DNA from: Clostridiales bacterium
GTDB lineage: Bacteria; Bacillota; Clostridia; Saccharofermentanales; Saccharofermentanaceae
DNA length: 8,316 nucleotides
Direction of reading: 5' to 3'
Assembly (NCBI GenBank): GCA_003543635.1
Contig: DNAE01000135.1
Coordinates: 1-8,316, forward strand
The translations under genes were made by a program, and so were the position numbers. Below the pieces are notes generated by a model, which was not told where the DNA came from, did no database searches, and saw nothing but the letters and a program-made list of their open reading frames with translations. Shown here in pieces: positions 5,610 to 8,316 of the stretch (position 1 is the stretch's first letter; the number at the start of each line of letters is the position of its first letter).

Positions 5610-7542
5610 TCAGGTACTCCTCTGAAACCTCCAGGGTACCCGCGTTGATCTTCACCATGATATCCTTGATGGGCATTGCCTTTCCGAAGAGGAAGCCCTG
5701 AAGTCTCTCGCAGCCGATAACGTTCAGGAACCTGGCCTGCTCGAAGGTCTCCACACCCTCCGTCAGGGTGCTCATTCCCAGATCCTTGGAAAGCTGGACT
5801 ATGTTCCTCAATACGGCCTTGGACTTCTCCTGATTCTCATGGAAGGTGGAAAGGAACTTCATGTCTATCTTCATGACATCAAAGCTGTAATCCTTGAGAA
5901 CGTTAAGGGATGAATAACCGGAACCGAAGTCATCCAGCCAGAGGGGATAACCGTTGTCGCGAAGTCTTCCCAGCTCGTACTGGAGCTTCTCCTGGGCGTC
6001 GGACAGGGCGCTCTCGGTTATCTCCACGTGAATGTATTCCCTGGGAATATTATATGTTTTCGCGCAGGTCTCCAATACCTCCACGGCATCCATGAGCTCG
6101 AAGTCGAGCCTGGAGAAATTGATGGATACGGGCACCGTGGGGGCGTGGACGTCGATCTGATGTCTTATATCCCTGCACACGGTCTCGAACACGATCATGT
6201 CCAGCTTATGTATCTGTCTGTACTCCTCGAGGATGGGGATAAATACTCCGGGGGAGATGAAGCCGTACTTGGGATCGTTCCACTTGGTGAGGGCTTCGAA
6301 TCCGCAAAGCTTCCTGTTCTTCGCCCAGACCACGGGCTGGTAGTAGACCTTGATGTCGCCGCGGTCCAGGGCGACGTCGATATTGTTAACGATATACTGC
6401 TTGAGATTGAAGTCGTCGTCCATCTGCTTATCGTATTCGCAGTAGTCCTGATCGAACTTCTTCTTGATGCTGTTACATGCATATCTGGCGTGGTCGCAGG
6501 CAAGGTTGGGATCCGTGTCCCTGGTCCTGGGGATATATCCTCCCGCCTTTATACCTATCTGGGTCTCGATCTGATAGCTGTAGATCTTGGCCCGAAGATC
6601 GGCGATATCCTTATCCACGCCCTCCCTGTCAGTAAGGATAACGAAGTGGTCGTCTCCCTGTCTTGCCACAAGGCCCTTATAGAAGATCTCCGTCATGTCC
6701 CCCGCCAGTTTATTGAGGAAGGCGTTTCCCGATTCGAATCCGTACTTATCGTTAAAGGACTTGAAGTTCTCCACATCCAGGAAGAGGAATATCTTCTCCT
6801 CGGGATCCACCCCGGGCTCATTTAGTATCTCCGCAGATCTCTTGCGGAAGAAGGAGATGTTGGCAACGCTCGTGATCTCATCGATTATCGCGGCCTTCCT
6901 CAGGTGCTCGCCCACCACATCGGCCTCCTCATCCTTATCGGCCTCGATCCTCTTCTGTCCGTAGTTACTGATACTTGTGACGGTGACTGCGATCCACATG
7001 ATGAAGAAGTTGACGTTGGTGGCGAAGGTAGGGGTCTCCACCGTGGTCATGAGGATATAGAATAACAGGAAGGATGCCGTGTTGACTGTGACGGATACGA
7101 TGGGTTTCCAGACGAGGAGACACACCGCAAAGAGCATCATGGTCACGAATACGAGGATCTGCTCATCCTTCATGTAGTCGTGATATGAGATGAATATTCC
7201 GAAGATGATACAAACGGCGCTGAAGGTACATAATATTATCCCGTTCTGATGTTTAAAGATCTCCTTCTTCTTCTTCAAGAAGCGCATGGAATTCCAGAGG
7301 GATACGGATGCCGCAGTGATGAGGACCGCATATGCAACAAGATGGACCGCTATCCAGCCCGCCGACTTGGACGGAGGATCCTCGAAGATATAGGTGATCG
7401 CGTTGATGATCATCCAGAGCTCCAGGGCTATGATGATTATAGACATGTAAACGCCGGCCCGAAGGTTACTGGCCATGAAATATTGCTTTACATATGGACT
7501 TGTCTCATCAAGGCCAAGCCAGCGTTTGATCTTTTCAGACAA
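5602..7542 (-). CDS. Membrane GGDEF-EAL protein, probable c-di-GMP phosphodiesterase with degenerate GGDEF
   Basis: This 646-residue protein has about six membrane helices (roughly residues 28-52, 62-84, 100-120, 127-145, 147-168, 176-192), then a GGDEF domain (about 215-372) and an EAL domain (about 380-630). The GGDEF signature reads GDDHF (296-300), so its second Gly and its Glu are replaced; no RxxD inhibitory site precedes it, and the usual GH..GD reads GFESGN. Cyclase activity is therefore unlikely. The EAL domain keeps the expected residues: Glu416 (EAL), Asn475, Glu507, Asp537-Asp538 in LDDFGSGYSS, Lys558, Glu595 in EGVE, and Gln615. Hydrolysis of c-di-GMP to pGpG is thus the likely activity, with the GGDEF part perhaps a GTP-sensing or dimerisation module, as known for other composite proteins. 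Start is TTG with AAGGAG 7 nt upstream. It lies 16 nt after nrdG and overlaps the HAD gene by 8 nt. Confidence 0.93.
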   Translation of the reverse strand: MSEKIKRWLGLDETSPYVKQYFMASNLRAGVYMSIIIIALELWMIINAITYIFEDPPSKSAGWIAVHLVAYAVLITAASVSLWNSMRFLKKKKEIFKHQNGIILCTFSAVCIIFGIFISYHDYMKDEQILVFVTMMLFAVCLLVWKPIVSVTVNTASFLLFYILMTTVETPTFATNVNFFIMWIAVTVTSISNYGQKRIEADKDEEADVVGEHLRKAAIIDEITSVANISFFRKRSAEILNEPGVDPEEKIFLFLDVENFKSFNDKYGFESGNAFLNKLAGDMTEIFYKGLVARQGDDHFVILTDREGVDKDIADLRAKIYSYQIETQIGIKAGGYIPRTRDTDPNLACDHARYACNSIKKKFDQDYCEYDKQMDDDFNLKQYIVNNIDVALDRGDIKVYYQPVVWAKNRKLCGFEALTKWNDPKYGFISPGVFIPILEEYRQIHKLDMIVFETVCRDIRHQIDVHAPTVPVSINFSRLDFELMDAVEVLETCAKTYNIPREYIHVEITESALSDAQEKLQYELGRLRDNGYPLWLDDFGSGYSSLNVLKDYSFDVMKIDMKFLSTFHENQEKSKAVLRNIVQLSKDLGMSTLTEGVETFEQARFLNVIGCERLQGFLFGKAMPIKDIMVKINAGTLEVSEEYLNA

Positions 7543-7549
7543 CGGGTAT

Positions 7550-7555
7550 CTCCTT
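7550..7555 (-). promoter_or_regulatory. Ribosome binding site that fixes the TTG start at 7542
   Basis: Read on the minus strand, AAGGAG lies 7 nt before TTG (7542-7540), inside the 16-nt gap after nrdG. The next in-frame Met is residue 23, inside the region just before the first membrane helix, so the TTG start is preferred. Confidence 0.78.
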
Positions 7556-7558
7556 CGA

Positions 7559-8101
7559 TCACGTAGATGCCAGGGATTCGTCCCAGAGAACGATGTCTCC
7601 CTTCTCTCTTGTCTTATTCATATCTATTATACGCTGATTTGACGATCCGCGATACTTTAATGTTAGATCCCTCTTGGCCAAGATAAACCTTCCGTCCACG
7701 AGGACGTCGATAAGTGCAAGGAAACGGTCGGTGGTCGCTCCGCAGTTGGGATGCTCCCCGGGGACCGTGATCTCATCGTCCAGCCTGAAGCCCGTGAAGA
7801 CCCAGAGGTCCTTCCCGGGATACCTTCTCTTATACTCCTCGAGGAAGGGCACCAGCACCTCCTGGTTCGAGGGCTCGAAGGGTTCACCCCCGAGGACCGT
7901 CAGCCCTCTGATATAGTCGGGCTTCAGATACTCGAAGATCAGTTCCTCCGTCTCGGAAGTGAAAGGTTGTCCGTAACGGAAATCCCAGGTCTGGGGTTGG
8001 AAGCACCCCTCGCAGCAGTTCGTGCATCCGGAAACGAATATGGTCGTACGGACGCCGATACCGTCGGCGATATCACATTCTTTTATGGCACCGTAATACA
8101 T
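7559..8101 (-). CDS. nrdG: Anaerobic ribonucleoside-triphosphate reductase activating protein
   Basis: This 180-residue radical SAM enzyme activates class III ribonucleotide reductase: its 4Fe-4S cluster cleaves S-adenosylmethionine and the resulting radical abstracts a hydrogen from the NrdD glycine. The cluster motif CX3CX2C is Cys26, Cys30 and Cys33, with one additional Cys at 29. The N-terminus (YYGAIKECDIADGIGVRTTI), the segment GCFQPQTWDF, the SAM-binding LTVLGGEPFEP and the tail segment LTLKYRGSSNQRIID are all characteristic of NrdG, and full length is normal for the family. The ATG lies 3 nt after the nrdD stop; only a poor GGAGAG lies some 19 nt upstream, so translation probably couples to nrdD. 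The next gene, the GGDEF-EAL protein, begins 16 nt downstream on the same strand. Confidence 0.97.
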   Translation of the reverse strand: MYYGAIKECDIADGIGVRTTIFVSGCTNCCEGCFQPQTWDFRYGQPFTSETEELIFEYLKPDYIRGLTVLGGEPFEPSNQEVLVPFLEEYKRRYPGKDLWVFTGFRLDDEITVPGEHPNCGATTDRFLALIDVLVDGRFILAKRDLTLKYRGSSNQRIIDMNKTREKGDIVLWDESLAST

Positions 8102-8104
8102 GGA

Positions 8105-8316
8105 TCAAAGGTGGAGGACTCTCTCCTTGATCTCCTGCGTCCTGCCCTGATTCCAGAACTGCGTTCCGATATAACCGCAGGTCCTTCTGGCAACATTGAG
8201 CTTGCTCTCGTCATCGTTGCCGCAGTTGGGGCATACCCAGGTGAGCTTGTTGTCACGTTCTTCGATCTGGATCTCTCCGTCGTATCCGCATACCTGGCAG
8301 TAGTCGGACTTGGTGT
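8105..8316 (-). CDS. nrdD: Anaerobic ribonucleoside-triphosphate reductase (class III), C-terminal end only
   Basis: An open frame runs from the right edge to a TGA at 8107-8105, giving the last 69 residues of NrdD; the rest (about 600 or more residues) lies outside the window. NrdD reduces ribonucleoside triphosphates to deoxy forms under anaerobic conditions using a glycyl radical. The visible part holds the four-Cys zinc site (CQVC at 6-9 and CPNC at 28-31 of the fragment) and the glycyl radical loop RRTCGYIG, where the radical-bearing Gly is the one before Tyr (fragment residue 47). The ending GTQFWNQGRTQEIKERVLHL is typical of the family. nrdG follows after only 3 nt, so the two are an operon. 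The promoter and any NrdR boxes would be outside the window. Confidence 0.97.
   Translation of the reverse strand, partial: TKSDYCQVCGYDGEIQIEERDNKLTWVCPNCGNDDESKLNVARRTCGYIGTQFWNQGRTQEIKERVLHL

Noticed and set aside
6028..6825. 265-codon open frame on the plus strand across the GGDEF-EAL gene
   Set aside because: It is antisense to well-conserved GGDEF and EAL motifs and has a low-complexity Val/Leu/Gly-rich translation with no family signature.

Overview
This window looks like ordinary chromosomal DNA from an anaerobic Gram-positive bacterium of the Clostridia, most likely a Lachnospiraceae relative. The evidence is an oxygen-sensitive class III ribonucleotide reductase pair (nrdD-nrdG), strong GGAGG-type ribosome binding sites, two TTG starts supported by such sites, a DUF4236 protein and a GGDEF/EAL protein of the clostridial type. 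Base composition is moderate, somewhat above 50% GC by eye. Arg codons are mostly AGG/AGA and Leu codons mostly CTC/CTT, uniformly across the genes. I see no mobile element, CRISPR array, tRNA or rRNA and no sign of recent transfer. The species assignment is inference.

Layout. (a) 1-816, + strand: 3' part of an SMP-30/gluconolactonase-like beta-propeller gene that begins before the window. (b) 889-2148, + strand: a lysophospholipid-acyltransferase-like protein with a zinc ribbon and an extra C-terminal domain, behind its own perfect TATAAT box. (c) 2149-3153, - strand: a DUF4236 protein, convergent with (b); the two stop codons abut as TGATCA. (d) 3154-3257: a short AT-rich divergent spacer. 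(e) 3258-4826, + strand: a Sel1-like repeat protein, again convergent with its neighbour through an abutting TGATCA. (f) 4827-8316, - strand: a tightly packed four-gene run, read from the right edge inward: nrdD (C-terminal end only), nrdG, a membrane GGDEF-EAL protein, and a HAD phosphatase. Gaps in this run are 3 nt, 16 nt and an 8-nt overlap.

How the genes may work together. NrdD makes dNTPs without oxygen and NrdG installs its glycyl radical. The same transcript probably carries a six-helix membrane protein whose GGDEF motif is degenerate (GDDHF) while its EAL domain keeps all the catalytic residues I can check. It is therefore best read as a c-di-GMP phosphodiesterase. The HAD phosphatase overlaps it. 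No established pathway joins these four; a shared transcript is the only link seen. The DUF4236 and Sel1-like genes share one divergent control region and may form a functional pair of unknown role. I did not find a clearly new multi-gene system. The most distinctive items are the three-part acyltransferase, the nrdDG/c-di-GMP linkage, and the zero-spacer convergent junctions.
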